Shown here one piece after another: positions 9,258 through 18,228 of a stretch of 64,000 nucleotides of DNA. Each line of letters opens with the position of its first letter. Within the stretch, counting starts at the first letter, position 1. The stretch is from Pontibacter beigongshangensis (lineage in GTDB: Bacteria; Bacteroidota; Bacteroidia; Cytophagales; Hymenobacteraceae), in contig NZ_VFSD01000001.1 of NCBI RefSeq assembly GCF_014332515.1, positions 62,001-126,000 on the forward strand. The letters are read 5' to 3'. Below the pieces are notes generated by a model. It did not search any database and had not been told where the DNA came from. It saw only the letters and a program-made list of their open reading frames with translations. A program made the translations under genes and the position numbers.

Positions 9258-10280
9258 ATGGATATAGCTTCTATTATCACACCTAACTTTAACCGCGCTG
9301 ATGTTATTAAAGAAACAGCAGCTTCTATATTTAGCCAAACTAATCCTAACTGGGAATGGGTAGTGGTGGATGATGGAAGTACGGATGAAAGTCTTCGTGT
9401 GCTTGAGGAGTTTGCTGCTAGTGATAGTAGGGTAAAGGTGTTTCAGCGAACCAGGTTACCAAAAGGAGCGGCTGCCTGCAGAAATATTGCCATAGAAAAC
9501 AGTAGTGGCAATTATTTAGTATTCCTTGATTCAGATGATATTCTGGCTTCTTTTTGTATTGAACAACGTCTGAAAGCAGCAAAAGAAAATCCGGAATGTG
9601 ATTTTCTGATTTTTCCAATGCTGATGTTTAAAAAGGAATTAACAGATACTGCATTACTCTGGAATATTGAAAACGATACGGATGACTTTACCCGTACGAT
9701 GCTGGGAGACCCGATTTGCCAGGGAACGGGTACTATCTGGAAAAAGCAGTCTTTTATTGATATTGGATTGTGGGATGAATCACTACTTTTATGGCAGGAT
9801 GTTGAACTTCATCTGAGAACATTCTTGAGTAACTTGAAATACAAGAAGCTGCTGAACTATCCTCCTGATACCTTTATCAGGCTCTCTGAGGTGAGTTTAT
9901 CAAGAACAGGTTTCAACACGCTACCAAAATTTCAAAGCAGGGTTAAAGTTTATACAGATACATTGAGCCTCGCTGCCCGAAACGATGTGTTTGACAAGTA
10001 TAAAAATGGGCTTTCACATATGGGTTTTGACTTAGTATGCAGTGCTATTCACAACAACCATTTTTCTGAAGCTGATCGATTGTTAGGGCTTAACCATAAT
10101 TATGCTCTCTTTGATGATGCCATGCTTAAGAAGCTAAAGAAATATTATTGGGCAAAAAAAACTAAGATGTATAAACTGCCTATACTTAAGAAGCTAGCTT
10201 TACGTCCTGTGAGTAAATATTTCCAGGATTATCAGATAACATTAAATAAAGTTAAATACAAGGAGCATATTAAGCTTTGA
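9258..10280 (+). CDS. Glycosyltransferase family 2
   Basis: 340 residues. The N-terminal 200 are a GT-A domain with SIITPNFNRADVI, VVDDGSTDESL and the metal-binding FLDSDDIL; the C-terminal part is helical and basic. The stop codon overlaps the TTG start of the next gene by four bases, indicating translational coupling. This gene begins a group of more moderate base composition than the very AT-rich genes before it. Confidence 0.85.
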   Translation: MDIASIITPNFNRADVIKETAASIFSQTNPNWEWVVVDDGSTDESLRVLEEFAASDSRVKVFQRTRLPKGAAACRNIAIENSSGNYLVFLDSDDILASFCIEQRLKAAKENPECDFLIFPMLMFKKELTDTALLWNIENDTDDFTRTMLGDPICQGTGTIWKKQSFIDIGLWDESLLLWQDVELHLRTFLSNLKYKKLLNYPPDTFIRLSEVSLSRTGFNTLPKFQSRVKVYTDTLSLAARNDVFDKYKNGLSHMGFDLVCSAIHNNHFSEADRLLGLNHNYALFDDAMLKKLKKYYWAKKTKMYKLPILKKLALRPVSKYFQDYQITLNKVKYKEHIKL

Positions 10281-11260
10281 AAAAGGATATCCTTATTTCT
10301 GTTATAATACCTGTCAAGAATGGTGATTATTGGTTAGAAGAGACGTTAGGAGGCATAAAAAAACAAACGCTCTATTATCGGACTGAGATTATTGTAATTG
10401 ACTCGGGCTCAACAGATGCTTCTTTAGAGATCATAAAGAAGCATGACGTGCGGCTAATCCAGATTGATCCAAGCTCCTTTAGCCATGGACTAACACGCAA
10501 CTTGGGGGTTGAGGCTGCTAAAGGGGAATTCGTGGTAATGACAGTTCAGGATGCTAAACCAGTAGACGAGTCTTGGCTGGAACATTTGCTTACTGGTTTC
10601 GATGGAGATGGTAACGTTGCCGGCGTTTGCGGGCAGCAGGTTGTCCCTCATGATCTGGACAAAAATCCAATCGAATGGTTCAGACCTCAGTCGCCCCCCT
10701 CTAAAAAGAAGTATTATTTCTCCACTCCATCAGAATTTGAGGCCTTAAGTCCTGCGGAGAAAAGAAGCGTATGCGGTTGGGACAATGTAACAGCCATGTA
10801 CCGAAGAAAAGTTTTGAAGGAATTGCCTTTCCAGCAGACATCTTTTGCCGAAGATGCTCTCTGGGCGAAAGATGTTTTGCTCCATGGCTATGCCATTGTT
10901 TATAATACGGCAGCCCGTGTATATCACTATCATCTTAGCGATCCACAATTTGTAGTAAAACGTCAGTTCACTGTTTTTTTTCATTTTTATCAATACTTCA
11001 GTTATAAGCCTACTGAGGTAAAAAATAATTTATGGAGTGTTCTGAGAAATCTAAAATTAATTTTGCCGATAAACCAGCTCTCATTTAAGGATAAAATAAA
11101 GTGGCTGCTCTATAACTGGCGCATTCGTAAAAATATAAACAAAGCTGTCAGATTATTTAGCAAGTATGAGAATCTGGGGGAGGAGATTCTCATCCAGAAA
11201 CACAATGAGATATGTAATGTAGTTCCGGCTGCAGTTAACCCTAATACCATAAAGATATGA
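10277..11260 (+). CDS. Glycosyltransferase family 2, rhamnosyltransferase-like
   Basis: 327-residue GT-A enzyme. The segment FSHGLTRNLGVEAAKGE followed by VQDAKP is characteristic of a GT2 subgroup that includes rhamnosyltransferases, where QDA replaces the usual DxD. WDNVTAMYRR and FAEDALWAKD fit the same subgroup. It starts with TTG inside the stop of the preceding gene and ends with an ATGA overlap onto the next GT2, so three genes form a coupled set. Rhamnose specificity is a family-level suggestion only. Confidence 0.83.
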   Translation: MKKDILISVIIPVKNGDYWLEETLGGIKKQTLYYRTEIIVIDSGSTDASLEIIKKHDVRLIQIDPSSFSHGLTRNLGVEAAKGEFVVMTVQDAKPVDESWLEHLLTGFDGDGNVAGVCGQQVVPHDLDKNPIEWFRPQSPPSKKKYYFSTPSEFEALSPAEKRSVCGWDNVTAMYRRKVLKELPFQQTSFAEDALWAKDVLLHGYAIVYNTAARVYHYHLSDPQFVVKRQFTVFFHFYQYFSYKPTEVKNNLWSVLRNLKLILPINQLSFKDKIKWLLYNWRIRKNINKAVRLFSKYENLGEEILIQKHNEICNVVPAAVNPNTIKI

Positions 11261-12063
11261 CTCCAATTGTGAGTGTATTAATGACGGCATTTAATCGTGA
11301 AAAGTATATTGGGCAGGCTATTGAAAGTGTGTTAGCTTCAACGCTACCTAACTTTGAGTTGATTATAGTGGACGACCAGTCTCACGACAGGACGTTAGAG
11401 ATAGCCAGATCCTATGCTGCAAAAGATGAACGTGTAAGGGTATTTCGTAACGAAGTCAATTTGGGCGATTATCCCAATCGTAATAAGGCTGCTTCATATG
11501 CAAAAGGAAAGTATATTAAATACTTGGATTCTGATGACCTTATTTACCCGCATGGGTTAGAGGTTATGGTTGGAGCCATGGAGGCCTTTTCGCATGCAGG
11601 ATACGGCCTTAGCTCAAATCCAGATCTCAACAACTTTTATCCTGCCTGTGTATCACCTAAAGAAGCTTATTTGGAGCATTTTTTTACAGGCTTTGGCCAT
11701 TTTAACAGATCTCCGGGATCTTCTATTATTCGCACAGACATCTTCCATAAAGTTGATGGATTCTCAGGAAGAAGAATGATAGGTGATTATGAAATGTGGT
11801 TCAAATTATCACAAGAAAATTACTTGGTTAAATTTCCCCGGGATCTTGTGTGGCATAGAGCCCACGAAAATCAGGAGTCTCAAAGTGCTTATGCAACACA
11901 ATATGCTAACTTGAGGCAACAAGTTCTGGAGGAAGCCTTACATTCAGAAAAATGCCCCTTATCACAGGACGAAATCAAAAGATTGCGCAAACAATTAGCT
12001 AAACACAACAGCAAGCAGAAGATTCTTAAATTTGCTTCTAAATTTAGTGCGTTTCTGAAATAG
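11257..12063 (+). CDS. Glycosyltransferase family 2
   Basis: 268-residue GT-A enzyme with VSVLMTAFNREKYI, VDDQSHDRTLEI and a metal-binding LDSDDLIYPHG. The ATG overlaps the previous stop by four bases. The C-terminus is lysine-rich (residues about 240-268), consistent with peripheral membrane contact. Specificity unknown. Confidence 0.85.
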   Translation: MTPIVSVLMTAFNREKYIGQAIESVLASTLPNFELIIVDDQSHDRTLEIARSYAAKDERVRVFRNEVNLGDYPNRNKAASYAKGKYIKYLDSDDLIYPHGLEVMVGAMEAFSHAGYGLSSNPDLNNFYPACVSPKEAYLEHFFTGFGHFNRSPGSSIIRTDIFHKVDGFSGRRMIGDYEMWFKLSQENYLVKFPRDLVWHRAHENQESQSAYATQYANLRQQVLEEALHSEKCPLSQDEIKRLRKQLAKHNSKQKILKFASKFSAFLK

Positions 12064-12107
12064 TAATTACTAAAAAACGTGAAAATCATCCTTAAGCAAT
12101 CCATTCT

Positions 12108-13349
12108 TTGAAAGTAGCTGTTGTTGTTCATCAATTTCCACAGTTGTCTGAGACATTTATACTAAATCAGATAACTGCTTTGTTGGATGCCGGGTTGGAC
12201 GTGCAAATATTCTCTTATTATCGCCCTGATTCCGCTCAAAAACTCCACCCGCAGTTTTTAAAGTATGAATTGGATAAAAGAGTCACCTATGGTGTGCATC
12301 CTCCCCTGAACAGAGTAAAGAAGTATACCAAGTTTTTCATACATCTTTCAAAATACTTAGCTAGTCACAAAACACTTAAAATTTTAAAAACAGTAAATGT
12401 TCTTAAACTGGGCCTCAATTCCTTTAACCTCCAGTATTTTTTTAAAGCACTTTTATTTCGGCAGCAGTCGGAGTTCGATATTATTCACTGCCACTTTGGT
12501 CCAATTGGGCAAGATATAGTGGAGCTAAGGGAAATGGGATTTGTGAAAGGTAAAATCGTGACCTCTTTTCACGGATATGATTTTCAAAGAAGAAGTATTT
12601 TAAAAGAGTATAATAATTATCGGGTATTATTTAGCTTAGGGGATGGGTTCATCGCCAATTCATTTTTTACCAATAATCAACTACAAAAGCTTGGTTGTAC
12701 CTCAACTAAGTTAACTACCATTCCTGTAAGCTTTGCAGGTAATATTTTTGTCCCAAGCATTTCTGAATCATCTGATCAGGTTTATAGCATACTTACGGTA
12801 GCCCGTTTAGAAGAGGTAAAAGGCATAGCCTATGCCCTTCAGGCTGTTTCAAAGCTTAAGCATTTCTACAAAATAAACTTTCATTATGAAATCATTGGTG
12901 CCGGGTCCCTTCAAGAAGATCTCCTGAACCTGGCAGATAATCTTGGAATTGCGGATCATGTGAAATTCCTTGGTTCAAGAACACAAGACTTTGTATTAAA
13001 ACATCTATACAAAGCCGATGTATTTTTACTGACAAGTATTACTTCTTCGGAGGGAGCTGCAGAAGCCCAAGGCCTTGTATTATTGGAAGCACAGGCTGCT
13101 GGTGTTCCAGTTGTGGCTTCACGGACGGGAGGAGTGCCTGACAGCCTGATAGAGGGGGTAACAGGTTTGCTGGTACCGGAAAAAGATCCCGATGAAATTG
13201 CTCGTGCATTAGAAGCCCTTTACCGAGATCCTGAAAGAAGAAAGGAAATGGGAAGCAGGGGGATAACATTTGTTAAGGCGAACTTTGATCCTGCTATACT
13301 GAATGCAAAAATATTCGACTTTTATAAGTCTGTTATCAGCCGGACTTAG
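12108..13349 (+). CDS. Glycosyltransferase family 4 (WcaL/AmsK-like)
   Basis: 413-residue GT-B enzyme. The N-terminus VAVVVHQFPQLSETFILNQ is the hallmark opening of WcaL/AmsK-type colanic acid and amylovoran galactosyltransferases. Also visible are FHGYDFQRR in the middle, the donor-site E-x7-E inside EAQGLVLLEAQAAG, and VVASRTGGVPD. The start is TTG at 12108; the conserved strand begins at the next codon, leaving no room for another start. About 100 bases without a gene follow, so a promoter may precede the next cassette. Confidence 0.87.
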   Translation: MKVAVVVHQFPQLSETFILNQITALLDAGLDVQIFSYYRPDSAQKLHPQFLKYELDKRVTYGVHPPLNRVKKYTKFFIHLSKYLASHKTLKILKTVNVLKLGLNSFNLQYFFKALLFRQQSEFDIIHCHFGPIGQDIVELREMGFVKGKIVTSFHGYDFQRRSILKEYNNYRVLFSLGDGFIANSFFTNNQLQKLGCTSTKLTTIPVSFAGNIFVPSISESSDQVYSILTVARLEEVKGIAYALQAVSKLKHFYKINFHYEIIGAGSLQEDLLNLADNLGIADHVKFLGSRTQDFVLKHLYKADVFLLTSITSSEGAAEAQGLVLLEAQAAGVPVVASRTGGVPDSLIEGVTGLLVPEKDPDEIARALEALYRDPERRKEMGSRGITFVKANFDPAILNAKIFDFYKSVISRT

Positions 13350-13448
13350 AGAAAATCAGTCTTTAATTTTCCACTTTTGAAGTTTAAAAAAATTATGTAG
13401 TAACTTCACCAGCAAAATCTCTACTTTATACTTTCTTTCAGAATCTAA

Positions 13449-14459
13449 ATGAAATCAAAACTTAATTTTGGCATAATTGGATGTGGACGCATAGGTAACA
13501 GACACGCGGAGCATATTAATAACCAGGCTAATTTAATAGCTGTTTGTGATATTGATCTTCACAAAGCTAAAGTTATTGCTGAAAAATATAATGTTCCAGC
13601 ATTTGAGTCGGCAGAGGAAATGCTTCAGTCTACCAGGTGTGATGTCATAAGTATCTGCTCTCCTAATGGGCTTCACGCATCGCATTCTATTCTTGCTTTG
13701 AAGGCAGGGAGTCATGTGCTTTGTGAAAAACCGATGGCCATAAGTGTTTATGACTGCGGAGAGATGATAAAGGCAGCAGAGAATGCGAACAGGAGATTAT
13801 TTATTGTCAAACAAAACAGGTTCAACCCGCCAGTTAAAGCTGTTAAGCAAATTGTAGACGAGGGGCGTTTGGGTAAAATTTTGAGTGTGCAGCTCAACTG
13901 TTTTTGGAACAGGAATGCAGACTATTACCACAACTCCTGGAAAGGGACCAAAGAGTTAGATGGTGGCACGCTGTTTACGCAGTTCAGCCACTTTATAGAC
14001 TTGCTGTACTGGATTGTAGGAGATGTGAAAAAAGTACATGCCGTCGTTAACAATGCTGCTCACCAAGATTTAATAGAATTTGAAGATCAGGGTGCCGCCG
14101 TACTGGAGTTTTACAACGGTGTTATTGGAACTTTAAATTACTCTGTAAACTCATTCCAAAAGAATATGGAGGGCTCTTTGACTATCTTTGGCGAAAAAGG
14201 CACCATAAAGATAGGTGGCCAGTATCTAAATGAACTGGAGTACCAGCAAATCGAACACTTTGAGATTTCAGATTTGCCTCCTGGCAACCCTCCAAATAAT
14301 TATGGAAATTATGTGGGATCCATGTCAAACCATGACAAGGTATACCAAAACGTCATCGAAGTACTAGAAAGTAATGGCGTTATTGCAACCAATGGGTATG
14401 AAGGTTTAAAAACGATTGAGATAATAGATAAAATTTATACTGCTGCAAACCATGGCTGA
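13449..14459 (+). CDS. Gfo/Idh/MocA oxidoreductase, WlbA/WbpB-like nucleotide-sugar 3-dehydrogenase
   Basis: 336 residues with an N-terminal Rossmann fold (FGIIGCGRIGNRHA at 7-20) and the EKP motif of the family at 93-95, followed by KQNRFNPPVKAVK, a segment I associate with WlbA/WbpB. Those enzymes oxidise the C3 hydroxyl of UDP-GlcNAc uronate using NAD. The gene overlaps the acyltransferase by eight bases, and a DegT-type aminotransferase follows, giving the order oxidase, acetyltransferase, aminotransferase. That gene set is used to make 2,3-diacetamido sugars. The exact substrate (UDP uronate versus a dTDP sugar) is inferred from similarity and context. Confidence 0.83.
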   Translation: MKSKLNFGIIGCGRIGNRHAEHINNQANLIAVCDIDLHKAKVIAEKYNVPAFESAEEMLQSTRCDVISICSPNGLHASHSILALKAGSHVLCEKPMAISVYDCGEMIKAAENANRRLFIVKQNRFNPPVKAVKQIVDEGRLGKILSVQLNCFWNRNADYYHNSWKGTKELDGGTLFTQFSHFIDLLYWIVGDVKKVHAVVNNAAHQDLIEFEDQGAAVLEFYNGVIGTLNYSVNSFQKNMEGSLTIFGEKGTIKIGGQYLNELEYQQIEHFEISDLPPGNPPNNYGNYVGSMSNHDKVYQNVIEVLESNGVIATNGYEGLKTIEIIDKIYTAANHG

Positions 14460-14916
14460 TCCGGTTTTATTATCATCAGGTATTGTTGATGTTACCCTCG
14501 AAGAAAATGTAAAGGTTGTGCAGCCTGTAAATATGTATGGTTGCACAATTGGTGAAGGCACTTTTATCGGACCTTTTGTTGAAATACAAAAAGACGTTAC
14601 AATCGGCAAAAGATGTAAAATCCAATCGCATTCATTTATTTGCGAGCTGGTGAGTATTGGTTCAGACTGTTTTGTAGGTCATGGTGTGATGTTCATTAAT
14701 GATCTTTTCTCTTCAGGTGGGCCAGCGCAGGGAGATAAATCAAAGTGGCTTTCTACCCGGATAGGCAATAATGTGTCCATTGGATCTAATGCAACCATAT
14801 TACCTGTAACTATTTGTGACGGAGTGGTGATTGGTGCCGGAACTGTAGTGACAAAAGATATCAGTATACCGGGTACCTATGCAGGTAATCCAGCAAAACT
14901 ATTAAAACAAATTTAA
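14452..14916 (+). CDS. Left-handed beta-helix N-acetyltransferase, WlbB-like
   Basis: 154-residue acyltransferase built of hexapeptide repeats (for example YGCTIGEGTFIGPFVEI, then IGNNVSIGSNATILP), ending in the AGNPAKLL motif common to trimeric sugar acetyltransferases. In Wlb/Wbp pathways this enzyme acetylates the 3-amino group using acetyl-CoA after the aminotransferase has acted. It overlaps the dehydrogenase by eight bases and is followed by the aminotransferase after eight bases. The fold is certain; the substrate is inferred from its neighbours. Confidence 0.85.
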   Translation: MADPVLLSSGIVDVTLEENVKVVQPVNMYGCTIGEGTFIGPFVEIQKDVTIGKRCKIQSHSFICELVSIGSDCFVGHGVMFINDLFSSGGPAQGDKSKWLSTRIGNNVSIGSNATILPVTICDGVVIGAGTVVTKDISIPGTYAGNPAKLLKQI

Positions 14917-14924
14917 GACTTTTT

Positions 14925-16031
14925 ATGGACAAGATTCCGTTTGTAGATCTGAAGGCCCAATACCTTACTATCAAAGAAAGTATTGACAATGCTATTACCG
15001 ACACAATAGAAAATACATCTTTTATTGGAGGTAAACCAGTAAAGAAGTTTGAGGCAGATTTCGCATCACTCTATGGCGTAAAACATTGTGTTAGTTGTGC
15101 TAATGGCACAGATGCAATTTACATTGCGTTAAAGATGCTTGGAATTGGTAACGGTGATGAAGTGATAACTACAGCATGTAGCTGGATTTCCACATCTGAA
15201 ACAATTACGCAGGCAGGCGCCAAACCAGTATTTGTAGATATAGAGCCCGACTTTTTCACCATTGATCCTGCCAGGATAGAGGAGAAGATTACGGATAAGA
15301 CAAAAGCCATTATTCCTGTGCATCTATACGGCCAGGTTGCCCAGATCGAAGCAATCAAGGCAATAGCGGAAAAGTATAATTTGTTTTTGATTGAAGACTG
15401 CGCGCAATCTCACTTTTCTGCTTATGATGGCAGAAGAGCCGGAACCTTTGGAAACGCTTCTACTTTTAGCTTCTACCCTGGCAAAAACCTTGGAGCTTAT
15501 GGAGATGCAGGCTGTATTCTTACAAATGATGATAACCTGGCTGAGAAAATGCGGATGTATGCAAATCATGGCGCCTTGGTGAAGCATCAGCATAAAATGG
15601 AAGGCATTAATTCCAGGTTAGATGGCTTGCAGGCTGCAATTTTAAGTGCAAAGTTACCATATATTCTGGAATGGACAGAAAAGCGAAGACAGGTGGCGAA
15701 ATGGTATGATGAAATTCTGGCAGATATAGAGGAAGTAACCATCCCGAAGGTACGAGAGAATTCATTACATTCTTTCCACTTATATGTTATCCGGGCACAA
15801 GGCAGGAATGCACTAATGCAACACCTTGCTCAAAATGGTATTGAGACAGCCATACATTACCCGTCGCCACTCCCATTTCTGGAGGCCTACCAGCAATACC
15901 AGTATTCAAAACAGGAACTACCCGTATCTGCCGCCTATCAAACAGAAATTTTATCTCTCCCGGTTTATCCGGAATTAACCATGGAGCAGGTTCAGTATAT
16001 AGGAGAACAGGTAAAATCCTTTTATAGGTAG
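14925..16031 (+). CDS. DegT/DnrJ/EryC1 sugar aminotransferase, WlbC-like
   Basis: 368-residue PLP enzyme. IPFVDLKAQY at the start and FIGGKPVKKFE are typical of DegT-type aminotransferases, SCANGTDAI is the cofactor phosphate site, EDCAQ (about 157-161) contacts the PLP ring, and the Schiff-base lysine is K187 in FSFYPGKNLGAYGD. The role inferred from the adjacent dehydrogenase and acetyltransferase is conversion of a 3-keto nucleotide sugar to the 3-amino sugar with glutamate as amino donor. Length is normal and no key residue is missing. Confidence 0.88.
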   Translation: MDKIPFVDLKAQYLTIKESIDNAITDTIENTSFIGGKPVKKFEADFASLYGVKHCVSCANGTDAIYIALKMLGIGNGDEVITTACSWISTSETITQAGAKPVFVDIEPDFFTIDPARIEEKITDKTKAIIPVHLYGQVAQIEAIKAIAEKYNLFLIEDCAQSHFSAYDGRRAGTFGNASTFSFYPGKNLGAYGDAGCILTNDDNLAEKMRMYANHGALVKHQHKMEGINSRLDGLQAAILSAKLPYILEWTEKRRQVAKWYDEILADIEEVTIPKVRENSLHSFHLYVIRAQGRNALMQHLAQNGIETAIHYPSPLPFLEAYQQYQYSKQELPVSAAYQTEILSLPVYPELTMEQVQYIGEQVKSFYR

Positions 16032-16038
16032 TGCAATT

Positions 16039-16995
16039 ATGGCTGTAGTTTCTATTATTATTCCTAATTACAATGGCGCAAAGTATTTAGCAGACTGTAT
16101 CGACAGCTGTATTAATCAGGGTGATTGTGTTAGGGAGGTGATAATAGTTGATGATCATTCAACTGATCATAGCTTATCTATATTAAAAGAGTACCGGTCA
16201 GAATATCCTGAACTTATTCAGTTTTATACTAATCCAGGCAAAGGGGCCTGTGCTGCCCGCAATTTTGGCTATTTAAAATCTACGGGCGATTTCATTCAAT
16301 TCCTTGATTCAGATGATGTACTGGCTCCTGAGAAAATCAGAAGCCAACTCAATATTCTACATTCCATGAATTATAAGGATGTTCTAATTCATGGAATGTG
16401 GGGCAGGTTCAAAGACCACTTTGATAATGTCTATTATTGGGGACCGCATGAAAGCATTAGAAAAGATCTGAAACCTGCTGATTGGCTTATTGCGAATCAT
16501 ATGTCCATGACTGGCTGCTGGCTGACTCACCGAAATTTGATTAAAAAAGGCGGATTATGGGACGAAACTTTGATGCGAAACCAGGACGGAGAGTTTTATT
16601 CCAGACTGATGCTGCATGCATCAAAAGTTCTCTTTTGCGCACAGGCTAAAGTTCATTATAGATCTGGCAATTCGGGATCTGTATCAAGTATTGTAGCTCG
16701 GCCTGCGATGGAATCATTACTAAAATCGTTACAGCTTATTGAAAATTATATTTTTAGCCTGGAGGAATCTCCCCGGGCTAGGCTTTCCATTGCAGACAGG
16801 TATCAGGATTTCGTTTATGCCAATTATATTGCCAACCCAGACCTGGCTCTTTTTGCAGAAAGTAAAGTAGAAGAATTGGGTGGCTCAAACTTAAAGTTGC
16901 CTGGTGGGATAATGCTGAAGTTTTTAGCTGCTGCACTAGGGTGGAAAAAGGCACTTACAATTAAAAAGCTAATCACTAGCAGTGCCAACTCCTAA
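16039..16995 (+). CDS. Glycosyltransferase family 2
   Basis: 318-residue GT-A enzyme: VSIIIPNYNGAKYL, IVDDHSTDHSLSIL, then FLDSDDVLAPEK with the metal-binding DSDD. TGCWLTHRNLI and WDETLMRNQDGEFY are typical acceptor-side segments of GT2 enzymes in capsule loci. It starts seven bases after the aminotransferase, so it probably shares that transcript and may transfer the amino sugar made by the cassette; this link is inference from order only. Confidence 0.85.
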   Translation: MAVVSIIIPNYNGAKYLADCIDSCINQGDCVREVIIVDDHSTDHSLSILKEYRSEYPELIQFYTNPGKGACAARNFGYLKSTGDFIQFLDSDDVLAPEKIRSQLNILHSMNYKDVLIHGMWGRFKDHFDNVYYWGPHESIRKDLKPADWLIANHMSMTGCWLTHRNLIKKGGLWDETLMRNQDGEFYSRLMLHASKVLFCAQAKVHYRSGNSGSVSSIVARPAMESLLKSLQLIENYIFSLEESPRARLSIADRYQDFVYANYIANPDLALFAESKVEELGGSNLKLPGGIMLKFLAAALGWKKALTIKKLITSSANS

Positions 16996-17004
16996 ATCGG
17001 AAAA

Positions 17005-18228
17005 ATGCAAAAAATACTTTTTTTAACTACCAGTAACCTGTCCACAAACCCTCGGCTTCTTAAGGAGCTGAAAATGGTCAAAGGGAAATTCTCTGCTACT
17101 GTTTTATGCTTTGAAATGGGTAATTGGAGTGATGATTTGGATAAACAGGTTCTATCAGAAGTAGGTGGTACAGAAATAATTTACTTACCTGCCCATAGGA
17201 AAAACCTAATAGAGTGGCTGGCAGCATCCTTAGCAAACAAATTATTTCAATCGATATGGCCTTTTACTAAGAAAAGCAGGTTCGCAAGTGCAGTTAGTAA
17301 TAATAAGAGGTCTCTGCAACTTTGGTGGTTCCTGAAATCCAACAAAAATAGGTTTAAAGACTATAAGCTTATTGTAGCTCATAATCTTGGAGCGCTGTAC
17401 CCGGCCTACTATCTTTCCGAACTGCTTTCTGTGCCTTTTGCATTTGATGTGGAGGATTACCATCCTGGTGAGAAAATTGACCACGACAGAGAAAATGAAG
17501 TAGCGCGAAGAAAGTATCTGATGCAGACGATGCTTCCGCAAGCAGCACTGGTAACAGGAGCCTCACCTCTCATTTGTAAGGAAGTGGAGAAGCTTTGCCA
17601 TACTAAAGTAGTGAATATCAATAATTCTTTTTTTAGCAGTGAATTTTTATATGCTGGAAGAAAAGAAATGGGTGGAAAAGTCAACCTGGTTTGGTTTTCT
17701 CAGCATATCAGCCATGGAAGAGGACTGGAAGTCTGTTTACCGGTATTGGACCAACTACAGGAGTTTATTTCGCTTACGCTTATCGGAAGTCTGAATAAAT
17801 CTTTTGAAGAACAGTGGCTCCGGAACAGACTTTATGTTACGGTATTATCACCTATGGAACAGAAGGCCCTCCATCAGGAATTAGCGACATATGATATTGG
17901 ACTTGCGCTCGAGCTTAGAAGCACAGATTTTAACAGAGAAATTGCACTTACAAACAAGATATTCGCGTACCTGCAAGCTGGTTTATACGTTGTTGCAACA
18001 GATACGAAAGCCCAGACTCTTTTAATGCAGCAGTATCCTGCCCACGGTGCTGTTTGTGAGCAGTCAGAAAAAAGTATTTTTGGTACCTTGGATAACTTGA
18101 TCACCAAAATTTGTGAAATCAGAGATCACAAGGTTAACCGGTATGCGGCAATGAAAGAAATTTCTTATGAAAATGAGGGGAATAAATTACTAAGTTTGTG
18201 GACTACTGTTATCAATGAATCTCAATGA
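17005..18228 (+). CDS. GT4-like glycosyltransferase
   Basis: 407 residues with GT-B layout: ILFLTTSNLSTNPRLLKEL at the N-terminus (common in GT4-like enzymes of Bacteroidota), FDVEDYHPGE in the first domain, and LTNKIFAYLQAGLYVVATD in the donor domain. The classical E-x7-E is not obvious, so it is more distant than the other GT4 genes here. It overlaps the next gene by four bases, and that gene is of the same general type. Specificity unknown. Confidence 0.78.
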   Translation: MQKILFLTTSNLSTNPRLLKELKMVKGKFSATVLCFEMGNWSDDLDKQVLSEVGGTEIIYLPAHRKNLIEWLAASLANKLFQSIWPFTKKSRFASAVSNNKRSLQLWWFLKSNKNRFKDYKLIVAHNLGALYPAYYLSELLSVPFAFDVEDYHPGEKIDHDRENEVARRKYLMQTMLPQAALVTGASPLICKEVEKLCHTKVVNINNSFFSSEFLYAGRKEMGGKVNLVWFSQHISHGRGLEVCLPVLDQLQEFISLTLIGSLNKSFEEQWLRNRLYVTVLSPMEQKALHQELATYDIGLALELRSTDFNREIALTNKIFAYLQAGLYVVATDTKAQTLLMQQYPAHGAVCEQSEKSIFGTLDNLITKICEIRDHKVNRYAAMKEISYENEGNKLLSLWTTVINESQ

